From contig CAZFYG010000005.1 of the NCBI GenBank assembly GCA_964523375.1, forward strand, positions 1 through 64,000: a DNA stretch of 64,000 bases, in the 5' to 3' direction. This stretch comes from CAJQGY01 sp964523375 (lineage in GTDB: Bacteria > Pseudomonadota > Gammaproteobacteria > Magnimaribacterales > D2472). Positions 15,916 through 24,783 of this stretch are shown one piece after another. Every line of letters starts with the position of its first letter. Position 1 is the first letter of the stretch. A program made the position numbers and the translations under genes. Under the pieces are notes generated by a model that saw only the letters and a list, made by a program, of their open reading frames with translations, had not been told where the DNA came from and ran no database searches.

Positions 15916-17160
15916 TTAAGCGTTAGCTAACTCAATTCCAAATAATCGCTTGTAAAGAGCTATTACTGCAATACCAAATGCACTAATACCAAACTGAGCA
16001 ACTAGAAGCTTTGATGATAGTACTTCATAATCAATGATCTCAAAACTTGTTATTCCAACAGCACCTATGCATGAAAGTGTAAATAGCGCAATATAGGCAT
16101 TATGGCTTTGTAGCAGCATGCTTGTGAGGGTAGTTAGGGATATTATGAACACCCCAATAATAGCAATTTCTGTTTTTGTATATTCAGATATAAAAAATAA
16201 TACACTCCCTGATACAGCAATTGTAAAAATTAACTGAAAGAAACTAAATACTTGTACATCTGTTGTAACTACTGGGTTGAATTTGGCATGAAAGTCTTTT
16301 GCGTCTTTTTCTTCTATACAGTCCTCTGGCCTCCAGTATGTCTTAGAAAACCAAACCTTAACTTTGTCACTCCATTTTTTGGTTTTAATTGAGTCATTGA
16401 GCATTGTTGAAAAAACTTGAAAGTTAGCCCAAATAGGATTCCAGCTTTTAAGAGCAGAAACTGTTCCATATACCGGTTTTACATCTGGTAGCTCGGCAGT
16501 ATACGTACCAAACATCCTATCCCATATTATGAAAACTCCACCATAATTTGCATCAATATACTCTTTATTTTTGGCATGATGTATGCCGTGATTCATTGGG
16601 GTTATAAATATCTTTTCTAAGAAACCAAGGTGACCTATATGTTTTGTATGAACCCAGAACTGATATACCAAATTTATACCAGCTACTGTTACAAATACTT
16701 CTCCTGGTATCCCAATAAGAACCATAGGTAAATAGAAAACCCATTTCCATAACCAGCCAGTACTAGTCTGCCTCAACGCAGTGGACAAATTAAAATCCTC
16801 ACCATGATGATGAACACTATGTGTAGCCCATAAAAATTTAATTTCATGATGCATTCTATGCATCCAATAGTAAGAAAGATCATACATAAGGAATGCTAGA
16901 ATCCAAGTGACTGGATTTAAATTAGAAAGCATATTTAGATTGAGATTAGAGCTTATGTAAATAAATACAGCGCTTTGAAAACCAAGATTTAACATGGTTG
17001 GATACCTGCTTATCATGCCTATGGATATGCTAGTAAAAGTATCATTTAGTCTGTATGTATTTTTACCAACATATTTTCCGTAAATATATTCTATTAGAAT
17101 CAATAAGAAAAAAACAGGAATTGCAAAGGTTATGACTAATGATTTATCTGTAATTACCAT
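15916..17160 (-). CDS. Fatty acid hydroxylase superfamily membrane enzyme, second AGMO-like copy
   Basis: A 414-residue integral membrane diiron oxygenase, clearly paralogous to the product of 2769-3992. Shared features are KNTYRLND near the N-terminus, histidine boxes H101-x3-H105, H114-x2-H117-H118 and H191-x2-H194-H195, the TKH pair at H171/H174, and YGGVFIIWDRMFGTY. Membrane helices flank the catalytic core and fill the C-terminal third. The two copies differ in the tail, so they may act on different lipids. It is convergent with cysK, with no intergenic bases. Confidence 0.85.
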   Translation of the reverse strand: MVITDKSLVITFAIPVFFLLILIEYIYGKYVGKNTYRLNDTFTSISIGMISRYPTMLNLGFQSAVFIYISSNLNLNMLSNLNPVTWILAFLMYDLSYYWMHRMHHEIKFLWATHSVHHHGEDFNLSTALRQTSTGWLWKWVFYLPMVLIGIPGEVFVTVAGINLVYQFWVHTKHIGHLGFLEKIFITPMNHGIHHAKNKEYIDANYGGVFIIWDRMFGTYTAELPDVKPVYGTVSALKSWNPIWANFQVFSTMLNDSIKTKKWSDKVKVWFSKTYWRPEDCIEEKDAKDFHAKFNPVVTTDVQVFSFFQLIFTIAVSGSVLFFISEYTKTEIAIIGVFIISLTTLTSMLLQSHNAYIALFTLSCIGAVGITSFEIIDYEVLSSKLLVAQFGISAFGIAVIALYKRLFGIELANA

Positions 17161-17189
17161 AATTGAAGATGTAAATTTATTACATTATA

Positions 17190-18011
17190 TCAACTTTCCT
17201 TGTTTAAGAAAAACATCACTCCAAGAGCGTTACCAAACCCAGATTGACTATCAAAATTACCTTTTATATTTGCAAGTGCCAATCTATCAGTTATTCCACT
17301 CCTGACTACTTCCAGGTTACCAACTCGCCCTATAAAAAATACTTCACTTACGCCCATAAGAAGAGCGTTCAAATATGAAACAGTTCCTATTATTTCTCCA
17401 ACCATATTTGATAGGGAGGCAGCGATATCACTATCAGAGTGATCATCACCATATCTAGCTTTTTCAAAGTTTGATGCTGTAACTTCAGGGTGCAAGGAGC
17501 CAATATCGTTTACAACTTCTCCGATTAGTGAATCAAGATTTTTTCTATTTCCAGCTAATGATAATTTTTCAAGAATACCTGAGGAATCTTCATTCAGTAA
17601 TTTCTTAGATAGCCCCTGAAGGGTTCCTCCTCCTACTGAGATGCCTCCAAGGTGAGTTGTAACTCCATTATCGTTATAAATACATGCGGTCCCTGTTCCC
17701 GCACTTACAGCTATAAAGGGCAGACCATCTTTTATTTTAAAAATAGACTTTGCACCCATTGCAATAGCATCTACCTCATTAACTTTTAATATTTTTATAT
17801 TTAGATATTTATCAGACAGATCGCTAGATTTACCCCCTGTCACTCCAATCAATGAGAATTTATCAGCAGAAAGATCTATATAAGAAAAAATTTTCTCTAG
17901 GAATCGCTCATCAATTTTTTTACTTGTCGGGTGTGAAAAAAATTTATACTCTTTTCCGTCATTAACAATAATGTCAGTATTTGATATTCCAAAATCTATT
18001 GCTAGAAGCAT
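17190..18011 (-). CDS. Type II pantothenate kinase-like protein
   Basis: Probably phosphorylates pantothenate, the first step of CoA synthesis. The 273-residue ASKHA-fold protein has LLAIDFGISNTDIIV (phosphate 1 site), GVTGGKSSDL, a candidate catalytic glutamate in VNEVDAIAMGAK, AVSAGTGTACIY, and the glycine loop GGISVGGGTLQGL. TASNFEKARYGD and the final SGFGNALGVMFF match the type II family (Staphylococcus CoaW, eukaryotic PanK). Type I or III enzymes are usual in gammaproteobacteria. The start overlaps the M1 peptidase stop by one base (TAATG), so the two are coupled. Confidence 0.82.
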   Translation of the reverse strand: MLLAIDFGISNTDIIVNDGKEYKFFSHPTSKKIDERFLEKIFSYIDLSADKFSLIGVTGGKSSDLSDKYLNIKILKVNEVDAIAMGAKSIFKIKDGLPFIAVSAGTGTACIYNDNGVTTHLGGISVGGGTLQGLSKKLLNEDSSGILEKLSLAGNRKNLDSLIGEVVNDIGSLHPEVTASNFEKARYGDDHSDSDIAASLSNMVGEIIGTVSYLNALLMGVSEVFFIGRVGNLEVVRSGITDRLALANIKGNFDSQSGFGNALGVMFFLNKES

Positions 18012-20392
18012 TATCTATGAGAAGTTATTTGCTTATTTCTCTCCATTAAATCCTTCATTAAGTTTTTTGGATTAGATCGATATGGTTTTGGTTTAAGTCT
18101 TGAAGGTACCATTCTCTGAGGGTAATAATTGTTTTCTATATTTGTATCCGCTAGCTCCCAGTATGGATCAAGAACCACTGAGCTTATTGGTTTGAGTGAT
18201 CTTTTGAGCCATCTTGCATTTTTAGGGTTTTTTCTCCAAATTTCAGCAGGTATTTTTAGCTCTTCATTTGAACCATCTGCATAATTAATCTTTAAAGGCA
18301 GGGGCATAACCAACCCACCAATATTTTCAAATTCTAAAATATAATAAAGTTCATTCTTTGCAATAGCTTCTGTGAGAGCTTTTTTCATCCACTCAGGGTC
18401 ACTATTGTTTCTGTCATATAAATCATCAAGAATATCTTCATAGTCTCCCATTTCTCTCTCAGATGGGGTGAATTTATCGTATTGATCATAGATGTCTAAT
18501 AGCTCAGGCCTAACAGTAACTCTTTCAATAATACCTTCATCAATATTTCTAATATCAGATATCATTTTTGGTTCATTTTTAAAGTCCTGCCTATCTTTCT
18601 TAAGATTTTCTTCTGGATTTAGAGTATCCAATGTTGCTTCATAAATATTATTTATAGAGATATCTACGTGGTCCGTAGAAAAAAACCAACCATTCCAAAA
18701 CCAATCCAAGTCTACACCTGACGCTTCTTCCATTGTTCTAAAAAAGTCATATGGAGTAGGGCGCTTAAATCTCCATCTTAAGCAATATTCTTTAAAAGCC
18801 TGATCAAATAACTCTCTTCCTAGAATAGTTTCCCGAAGAATTACTAAAGCAGTAGCAGGTTTTGCATATGCATTGTTTCCAAATTGAAGAAGTGATTCTG
18901 AATTAGTCATAATTGGAACTTGATTCTCACTCTTCATATAGTCAACGATCCACCTAGCCTCACCCCGTCTTGAATTATATTCAACATCCCATTCTTGCTC
19001 TGCAATATATTGCATGAAAGTATTAAGACCCTCGTCCATCCATGTCCACTGTCGCTCATCTGAGTTAATGATCATTGGAAAATAGTTATGCCCAACCTCG
19101 TGAATTACAACCCCAATAAGAAATTGTTTTTCACTTCTTGAATAAGTCCTTGTTCCATCATCCTCAAGATCAGTCCTTGGTCCATTGAAAGTAATCATGG
19201 GGTATTCCATTCCCCCAACAGGGCCATTAACGCTTTGAGATGTTGGGTATGGGTATTCAAAAGAGAATTTAGAATAAACCTCCATCGTATGCATTACTGC
19301 TTCCGTAGAATATTTTGACCATAATGGCTCACCTTCAAATGGATAAAATGACATCGCCATAACTAACGGATTCTTTTCAGACTCTTGTTTGTAACCAGCC
19401 GCATCCCATATAAATTTTCTTGATGATGCCCATGCAAAATCTCTTACATTTTCTGCCTTGAATACCCATGTTTTTTTACTCAAGGACCTTTCTTTTTCAT
19501 TTTCAAAAGCTTCTTCAGGGGTGACAATAAATATTGGCTTTTCTGAATTCTCAGCTTCTCTTAACCTTTTAATTTGTGATTTAGTAAGAACATCTTTCTC
19601 ATTTTGCAATACACCTGTAGAAGAGACAATATGGTCTGATGGTGTCGTTATAGAAACCTCAAAATCTCCAAACTCAAGAGTAAACTCACCATTGCCTATA
19701 AATTCTTTGTTATGCCAGCCCTCATAATCAGAAAATGCAGCAACTCTTGGGTACCACTGAGCTACAAGAAAAATATCATTACCGTCTTCAAATGTCTCAT
19801 AACCATTTCTAGCTCTTACAGCATTCTCTTCAACAAGTTTATATTCCCAATTTACAGATAATTCGATTGATTTATTTTCCTCCAAAGGAGTATCAAGATT
19901 AACTCTTACCAATGTTCCAACTAAATTTACTTTTGCTTTTTTACCTGCAATTGATATTGATAAATTTTTGTACCCGCCATCAAACTTATCCATAAAATTA
20001 TTTCTTCTAAGCTCGCTGAAAGAAATTCTGCTCGTGCTTGATTGAGTTATAGTTTGATTCTTTACAGAATCAGATTTAAAAATATTTTGATCAAGCTGAA
20101 GCCAAATATATTTTAAATCAAGCGGCGAATTATTATGATAGGTAATAATTTCAGAGCCCTTAATCGATCTTTCATCTTCGTCTAAAGAAACTGAAATCTT
20201 ATAATCTGCTTTTTGCTGCCAGTACTCTTTTCCAGGCTCTCCAGTTGCAGGTCTATATTGATTTGGGTCTGGATATCTTTCTTCCAATTGACGAAACTTA
20301 TCGTCAAAGGCAATTTTTGATTGATGTGTTGTATGAGCATAAAGCAGGTTAGTTGAAACTAGCAGTAGCAGTAATATATTATTTGTTTTCAT
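18011..20392 (-). CDS. M1 family zinc metallopeptidase, exported
   Basis: A 793-residue aminopeptidase-like protein. The signal peptide (MKTNN, hydrophobic core, then LLYAHTTHQ) sends it to the periplasm or beyond. The zinc site is H431-E432-x2-H435-x18-E454 within HEVGHNYFPM and WTWMDEGLNTF. GGMEYPMITF upstream is the exopeptidase GxMEN-like motif. The N-terminal beta domain (about 55-290) and a long basic C-terminal tail complete it. A 14-nt overlap with the small membrane gene upstream and a 1-nt overlap with the pantothenate kinase gene place it in a tight minus-strand operon. Substrate unknown. Confidence 0.9.
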   Translation of the reverse strand: MKTNNILLLLLVSTNLLYAHTTHQSKIAFDDKFRQLEERYPDPNQYRPATGEPGKEYWQQKADYKISVSLDEDERSIKGSEIITYHNNSPLDLKYIWLQLDQNIFKSDSVKNQTITQSSTSRISFSELRRNNFMDKFDGGYKNLSISIAGKKAKVNLVGTLVRVNLDTPLEENKSIELSVNWEYKLVEENAVRARNGYETFEDGNDIFLVAQWYPRVAAFSDYEGWHNKEFIGNGEFTLEFGDFEVSITTPSDHIVSSTGVLQNEKDVLTKSQIKRLREAENSEKPIFIVTPEEAFENEKERSLSKKTWVFKAENVRDFAWASSRKFIWDAAGYKQESEKNPLVMAMSFYPFEGEPLWSKYSTEAVMHTMEVYSKFSFEYPYPTSQSVNGPVGGMEYPMITFNGPRTDLEDDGTRTYSRSEKQFLIGVVIHEVGHNYFPMIINSDERQWTWMDEGLNTFMQYIAEQEWDVEYNSRRGEARWIVDYMKSENQVPIMTNSESLLQFGNNAYAKPATALVILRETILGRELFDQAFKEYCLRWRFKRPTPYDFFRTMEEASGVDLDWFWNGWFFSTDHVDISINNIYEATLDTLNPEENLKKDRQDFKNEPKMISDIRNIDEGIIERVTVRPELLDIYDQYDKFTPSEREMGDYEDILDDLYDRNNSDPEWMKKALTEAIAKNELYYILEFENIGGLVMPLPLKINYADGSNEELKIPAEIWRKNPKNARWLKRSLKPISSVVLDPYWELADTNIENNYYPQRMVPSRLKPKPYRSNPKNLMKDLMERNKQITSHR

Positions 20393-20561
20393 CTAAATCT
20401 CGAATTATCTTGATGTCATTTTCTGGTTTTCTATCACCAAACCTGTTGATTTTATCTGGCCTATCTAGTTGTTTTTTTGAAGCCTTAAATTTAGAAAGAT
20501 TTATAAAAATAAATAGAGAAAGGATAAACATTCCACCAAATATAATAGTGTTCCAGGACAT
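20379..20561 (-). CDS. Small single-span membrane protein
   Basis: A 60-residue protein with one hydrophobic helix (TIIFGGMFILSLFIFINL, about 5-22) and a charged, lysine- and aspartate-rich cytoplasmic-type tail. I do not recognise a family. It starts directly after the YccA-like gene stop and overlaps the M1 peptidase start by 14 nt, so position and direction support a real gene in this operon. Confidence 0.6.
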   Translation of the reverse strand: MSWNTIIFGGMFILSLFIFINLSKFKASKKQLDRPDKINRFGDRKPENDIKIIRDLDENK

Positions 20562-21308
20562 TTATCTTCTACTATTAAGTTTCATGAGAAGGCGAAGAAT
20601 CTCTATGTATAGCCATATAAGAGTAACCATTAAAGAGAATGCACCATACCATTCCATATATTTTGGCATACCTTTATCTGCACCTTCTTCAATAAAATCA
20701 AAATCTAAGACAAGATTAAGCGCAGCTATACCAACAACAAAAACAGAAAAACCTATACCCATAAGGCCATTAGAATGAATGAACCCTATGCTATTTCCAA
20801 AAAAGCTCATTATGAAACTAATTAAATACAGCAATGCTATCCCAGCAGTTGCTGAGAAAATCATTAATCTAAAGTTTTCTGTAGGTTTTATAATTCCACT
20901 TTTGTAACAAAATAAAAGAGAAGCAAGTATTCCAAAAGTTAAGCCTAGCGCTTGAATAGCAATGCCAGGATACATGGTCTCTGCAAACATTGTTATTCCA
21001 CCCAACATAATACCTTGGCTTAAAGAGTATAATGGTGCAGTTGACCCAGCCTTTGAAGGGCTTCTAAAAATTGTAACCATTCCTAGGATAAAACCAATAA
21101 TTCCAGCTGGCAAAGACAATACAGGCATATTCCAGCCAACTCCAGCCCCTAGAAAACAAAGTACAAGTAGGATAGATGTCTTATTGACTGCTCCATCAAG
21201 GGTCATTCTTTCACTTGAAGCAAGTGTAGAATCATTCGATGTGAAGTTTCTAGTAAATGCTGGGTTACCAGATCTACCAAATGTATTAAGTGCTGAATGT
21301 TTGGACAT
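20562..21308 (-). CDS. Bax inhibitor-1/YccA-like membrane protein
   Basis: A 248-residue polytopic membrane protein with about seven hydrophobic helices, resembling the Bax-inhibitor-1/YccA superfamily branch with long N-terminal cytoplasmic segments. Motifs seen are LNTFGRSGNPAF near the start and ALNLVLDFDFIEEGAD before the last helices. E. coli YccA modulates FtsH proteolysis, but this branch is not characterised. The start at 21308 (MSKHSALN) is chosen because AGGAG stands 7 nt upstream, while the longer frame to 21359 has no such site. It leads the small membrane protein/M1/PanK run. Confidence 0.8.
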   Translation of the reverse strand: MSKHSALNTFGRSGNPAFTRNFTSNDSTLASSERMTLDGAVNKTSILLVLCFLGAGVGWNMPVLSLPAGIIGFILGMVTIFRSPSKAGSTAPLYSLSQGIMLGGITMFAETMYPGIAIQALGLTFGILASLLFCYKSGIIKPTENFRLMIFSATAGIALLYLISFIMSFFGNSIGFIHSNGLMGIGFSVFVVGIAALNLVLDFDFIEEGADKGMPKYMEWYGAFSLMVTLIWLYIEILRLLMKLNSRR

Positions 21309-21315
21309 TAATATT

Positions 21316-21320
21316 CTCCT
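21316..21320 (-). promoter_or_regulatory. Ribosome binding site fixing the YccA-like start
   Basis: AGGAG on the minus strand with a 7-nt spacer to the ATG at 21308. It argues against the upstream start at 21359. Confidence 0.75.
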
Positions 21321-21378
21321 AATTATATGAATATGTATATAGTAATTATCTAGTAACAAATAAACAAATTAAAAGGCT

Positions 21379-22422
21379 TTACATGCTTTTAATCCATTTA
21401 TTTATAAGAGCTACACCTTCGTCATGATTAAGAAATCTACCAGACTCAGGCATCATTATACCCGGATCTCGTGACTGCATTCTAAAAGGCATAATTGATT
21501 CTTCGGGCGCGCCTGGTTTAATTGAATATTTAAAATTATTGCTTGCTCTACCTGCTGCAACTGGCTTTTTATAAACCCCTATATGCTCACTTCTATCTTC
21601 AGCAAAGTTAAGATAAAGACCTGTAGTATCTGCAGAGCCTCCAGGTATATGACAATGACCACAATTGATGTCCAAATATGCTCTAGCCCTTGAATCAAGA
21701 TCAATAGATGTATTAGACCAATCAGGCATGGTGCTATAGTCTATTTGAGAATCTATCCAACCTTCATTTGCCCATCTATTAAGCTGATTCATGCTTATAT
21801 CTTGATAATCATAATCATGATTGAGATTTCTAGCCTTAGGGCCTATAGGCTTAATTTCTTTTCCAGATTGATGACATTCTTTACATTGATTGATGTTGGG
21901 CACTCTGTAGCGGACTTCTCTTATATCTCCTTTGTCATTTACAAATGAAGTATTTATAGTCTTTCCTGCGATATTTAAGAATGCATCGCTTTGCTCTTCA
22001 TTCCATACATAGCTAATATTTCTCCAAGCATTACCTTTTTTAATTAACAAACGAGTTTCAAGTAGCTGCTCTTCTAATTCTGATTCACTAGAATTGTTTA
22101 GGTATGCAAATGTTTTAATCAGGGCAGATCCATCTGGAAAATTAAAAACATGGTTCTCTTTATACTCAGCCTTTCCACCTGCAGGAATGTAAATAAATCT
22201 TAATTTATCTGTGTAATCTGTAAATAACGGGTTTACAAGATCATATGGCAAAACACCATCTTGCGGTGTCTGCAACTTCATATTTGAGAAAAAACCAAAA
22301 TCAGAAAGTTTCTTTGGCATTTTGCTAGCTAAAACCACAGAATCATTTACTGTTGCATAGACTAGACCTGGAATAGTTAAAAAGTATAGAAAGAGAAAAA
22401 ATAAGCTTTTATTATTCTTCAC
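21379..22422 (-). CDS. SO2930/HNE_0200-type diheme c-type cytochrome
   Basis: A 347-residue exported protein with signal peptide (hydrophobic core, cut near VYATVND). Two haem-c motifs are visible: CKECHQSG (about residue 186) and CGHCHIPGG (about residue 256), with a candidate distal Met in PFRMQSRDPGIMMPESGR. It fits the TIGR03806 family, which by established annotation pairs with the TIGR03805 parallel beta-helix protein, exactly the gene upstream here. The start codon is GTG, overlapping the beta-helix stop by 11 nt. Function of the pair is unknown; an electron-transfer partner of a periplasmic or membrane oxidase is plausible. Confidence 0.88.
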   Translation of the reverse strand: MKNNKSLFFLFLYFLTIPGLVYATVNDSVVLASKMPKKLSDFGFFSNMKLQTPQDGVLPYDLVNPLFTDYTDKLRFIYIPAGGKAEYKENHVFNFPDGSALIKTFAYLNNSSESELEEQLLETRLLIKKGNAWRNISYVWNEEQSDAFLNIAGKTINTSFVNDKGDIREVRYRVPNINQCKECHQSGKEIKPIGPKARNLNHDYDYQDISMNQLNRWANEGWIDSQIDYSTMPDWSNTSIDLDSRARAYLDINCGHCHIPGGSADTTGLYLNFAEDRSEHIGVYKKPVAAGRASNNFKYSIKPGAPEESIMPFRMQSRDPGIMMPESGRFLNHDEGVALINKWIKSM

Positions 22423-23638
22423 TTAGAACAACTCTTTCAAGAGGCGAAATTCCCCCAACGTACCAGTCATAATCCCTAACAACAGGATCAAATAATGGAA
22501 GCATATACTTTAGTGGGCTTATGGTAAGAAACGTTGCATCTCCGTTATCGCCTAAAATTATTGTTTCTTTTTTAGTTTTTGAAGAAAATATCTTAGATAC
22601 CGGAACAACTCCATCCCAGAAGATGTCTGGCATATTCCCATCAGATAATTCATATAAAATTTTAGCAAGCTCTCCAGTTTCAAGATCAGGATTATGCCCA
22701 GATTTAGAAAATTTATTACCATGGATTTGTATTCTAGAAGGATGTGGATTGTATTGCTCGTCATCTGTCTCATAGGAGTAGGTAACCACTGCAATATTTA
22801 TAGTTTCGTTGCCACCAATATTATTGTTAAAAATTTCAACATCAGAGTTTGCTTGAACAAGAACGCCTGTACCTCTGGGAACTTCTCCAACAATATTTCC
22901 CTCTGGAGCAAAGTTATCAGTATTGTTGTTCACAATATCATTATCATAAACTCTTACATGATGACCACCTTGCTGGGGAAGGCTGGGCAAATCAAAGACA
23001 AGAATTCCACCAGTATTATTAGTAGCAGTATTGTTATACACATCGGCATAGTAAGAGTTTTCAATTTCAATACCAGCTACATTAAATTCAGCAGTACTAT
23101 TTTTGACTACAATGTTTTGAGATTGACCCACATATATCCCTGCATCAGATGCTCCAATTGCAACACAACCATCAATAAGAACGTTTGTAGACTCAACTGG
23201 GTATAGGCCATATGCACCATTTTTTGAATTGGGGCCACCAGTCCATTCAGTCTTAACTTTAATAAATTTAATGTTATCAACACCCTTTGCTTTAATAGCA
23301 TCACCTTTGGCATTTTGAATTGTGAATTCTTTTAAAGTGACATTATCTGAAGTAACAAGAAGGCCTTGAGCACCACTTTGTTGGTTTGCAAATGAGATTA
23401 TTGTGCCATTCATACTAGAGCCAACCAAAGTAATACCGTCAACGTCTATGGATAGTGAATCTTCTAATTCGTAGTATCCATCTGAAAGCTTAATTATGTC
23501 TCCAGAGGATGCGAGTATTAAGGCTTCTTGAATTTCCGAGTAAGGGTCGGTGCTTGGTGATACCTCAATTAGATCAGCAGATAATAAAGTGCTATGAATC
23601 AGTAAGAGGCAAAAACTAGCTTGCTTCAGGTATTTCAT
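22412..23638 (-). CDS. Parallel beta-helix repeat protein (TIGR03805-like), exported
   Basis: A 408-residue protein with a signal peptide (MKYLKQASFCLLLIHSTLLSA) and a right-handed parallel beta-helix. Stacked turns with V-x-N and asparagine ladders run from about residue 70 to 300 (for example GIEIENSYYADVYNNTATNN and VEIFNNNIGG). This fold is used by pectate lyases and other polysaccharide-active enzymes, but no lyase catalytic set can be assigned. It overlaps the diheme cytochrome by 11 nt and the diiron protein by 23 nt. The ATG at 23638 is preferred to a TTG one codon upstream. Confidence 0.88.
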   Translation of the reverse strand: MKYLKQASFCLLLIHSTLLSADLIEVSPSTDPYSEIQEALILASSGDIIKLSDGYYELEDSLSIDVDGITLVGSSMNGTIISFANQQSGAQGLLVTSDNVTLKEFTIQNAKGDAIKAKGVDNIKFIKVKTEWTGGPNSKNGAYGLYPVESTNVLIDGCVAIGASDAGIYVGQSQNIVVKNSTAEFNVAGIEIENSYYADVYNNTATNNTGGILVFDLPSLPQQGGHHVRVYDNDIVNNNTDNFAPEGNIVGEVPRGTGVLVQANSDVEIFNNNIGGNETINIAVVTYSYETDDEQYNPHPSRIQIHGNKFSKSGHNPDLETGELAKILYELSDGNMPDIFWDGVVPVSKIFSSKTKKETIILGDNGDATFLTISPLKYMLPLFDPVVRDYDWYVGGISPLERVVLSEE

Positions 23639-24722
23639 CAAACTTTTCGAGAGGTTTATTTAGTTCAGCCCAGTCACACTCAAAGTCATCTGGGGCATTC
23701 TCATACTCTAACAAGCCCAACGCTTCAAATTTTGGTCTAATTTCATCAGTTAAAAGACCTATTCTAGAAAGATTAGGTATGACTCTTGAGAATAGAAAGT
23801 TCCTGAACATCTCAAAAGATGAGGTTTGCATCTGAAAATCTCTAGCTTCTTCTGCTGTCATTTTAAGATATTTTTGCTCAGCTTTTGTATTGATCAGCCT
23901 TTCTCGTGAAATAACACATGCTTCGTATGCAAACTCAGCTCTATCTTGAATTTCTTCTGGACTTAAGGTTTTTACAAAGTCTTCAAGATAATTGATACCA
24001 AAAGTTACATGTCTGGCCTCATCCCTTATTACATAATGCAAAAGCTGCTTCAAAAGAGGGTCTTTTGTAATACTTTTTAACATCTGGAAAGCTGCAAGAG
24101 CTAATCCCTCAATAATAATTTGCATGCCTATAAATTTAAGATCCCATCTCTCATCTGTTAAGATTTTGTCTAATAAAAGCTTTAATGATGGGTTGATTGG
24201 GTAATGTATTCCAATCTTATCTTGTAAATACTTATTGAAAACTTCTACATGTCTTGCCTCATCAAAGGTTTGTGATGCTGCATACAGTTTTGCATTATAA
24301 GTTGGAGCACAACTAGCAAGTTGAGAAGCAACAAGAAGAGCGCCTTGCTCACCATGAAGGAACTGACTCAAAAGCTCCGCAGTAGTATGCCTATCAAAAT
24401 TAATTTTATCTTCGTCTGATAGGGCCTCATAGGCTGCTAAAGTTTCATGTGGTAACTGCTCATCAGGGTCAACAAGCTTTTCATCAGCAGGGTGGTTATA
24501 ATCCCATTGTAAATCTATGGAACCGTTCCAATTTAATTCCTTACCAAGCTCATATAGTTTTTTTATTCTATTATCAGCAACTGTGTAGTCCCAATTATAT
24601 GCGCCTGTTAGCGGCGTGTTAAATATTTCCACCACATCTTCTACATGCGAAGGCTTTATATCTAGCTCATCATCAAAGTATAGTAAATCTTTAGGGGGAC
24701 CATCTTGCTTATTAATTTTCAT
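23616..24722 (-). CDS. Ferritin-like diiron protein, possible oxygenase
   Basis: A 368-residue protein with a complete diiron four-helix-bundle ligand set: E125 (LHGEQGALL), E155 and H158 (DEARHVEVF), E205 (QIIIEGLA), E235 and H238 (RDEARHVTFG). This is the pattern of ribonucleotide reductase R2-like and AurF-like oxygenases. No signal peptide is seen, so it is cytoplasmic. I cannot name the substrate. It overlaps the exported beta-helix gene by 23 nt and follows the cobS-cobT pair by 61 bp. An unusual acidic, aromatic N-terminal segment (1-110) precedes the bundle. Confidence 0.82.
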   Translation of the reverse strand: MKINKQDGPPKDLLYFDDELDIKPSHVEDVVEIFNTPLTGAYNWDYTVADNRIKKLYELGKELNWNGSIDLQWDYNHPADEKLVDPDEQLPHETLAAYEALSDEDKINFDRHTTAELLSQFLHGEQGALLVASQLASCAPTYNAKLYAASQTFDEARHVEVFNKYLQDKIGIHYPINPSLKLLLDKILTDERWDLKFIGMQIIIEGLALAAFQMLKSITKDPLLKQLLHYVIRDEARHVTFGINYLEDFVKTLSPEEIQDRAEFAYEACVISRERLINTKAEQKYLKMTAEEARDFQMQTSSFEMFRNFLFSRVIPNLSRIGLLTDEIRPKFEALGLLEYENAPDDFECDWAELNKPLEKFDEIPEAS

Positions 24723-24783
24723 GTAACCTCAACTATTAGTAATTCAATGTTTACAGTGTAAACATACATCCATTCTATAGTAG

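Noticed and set aside
22694..23206. 170-codon plus-strand frame inside the beta-helix gene
   Set aside because: It is antisense to a well-supported gene with clear repeats and shows no protein-like features; a shadow frame.
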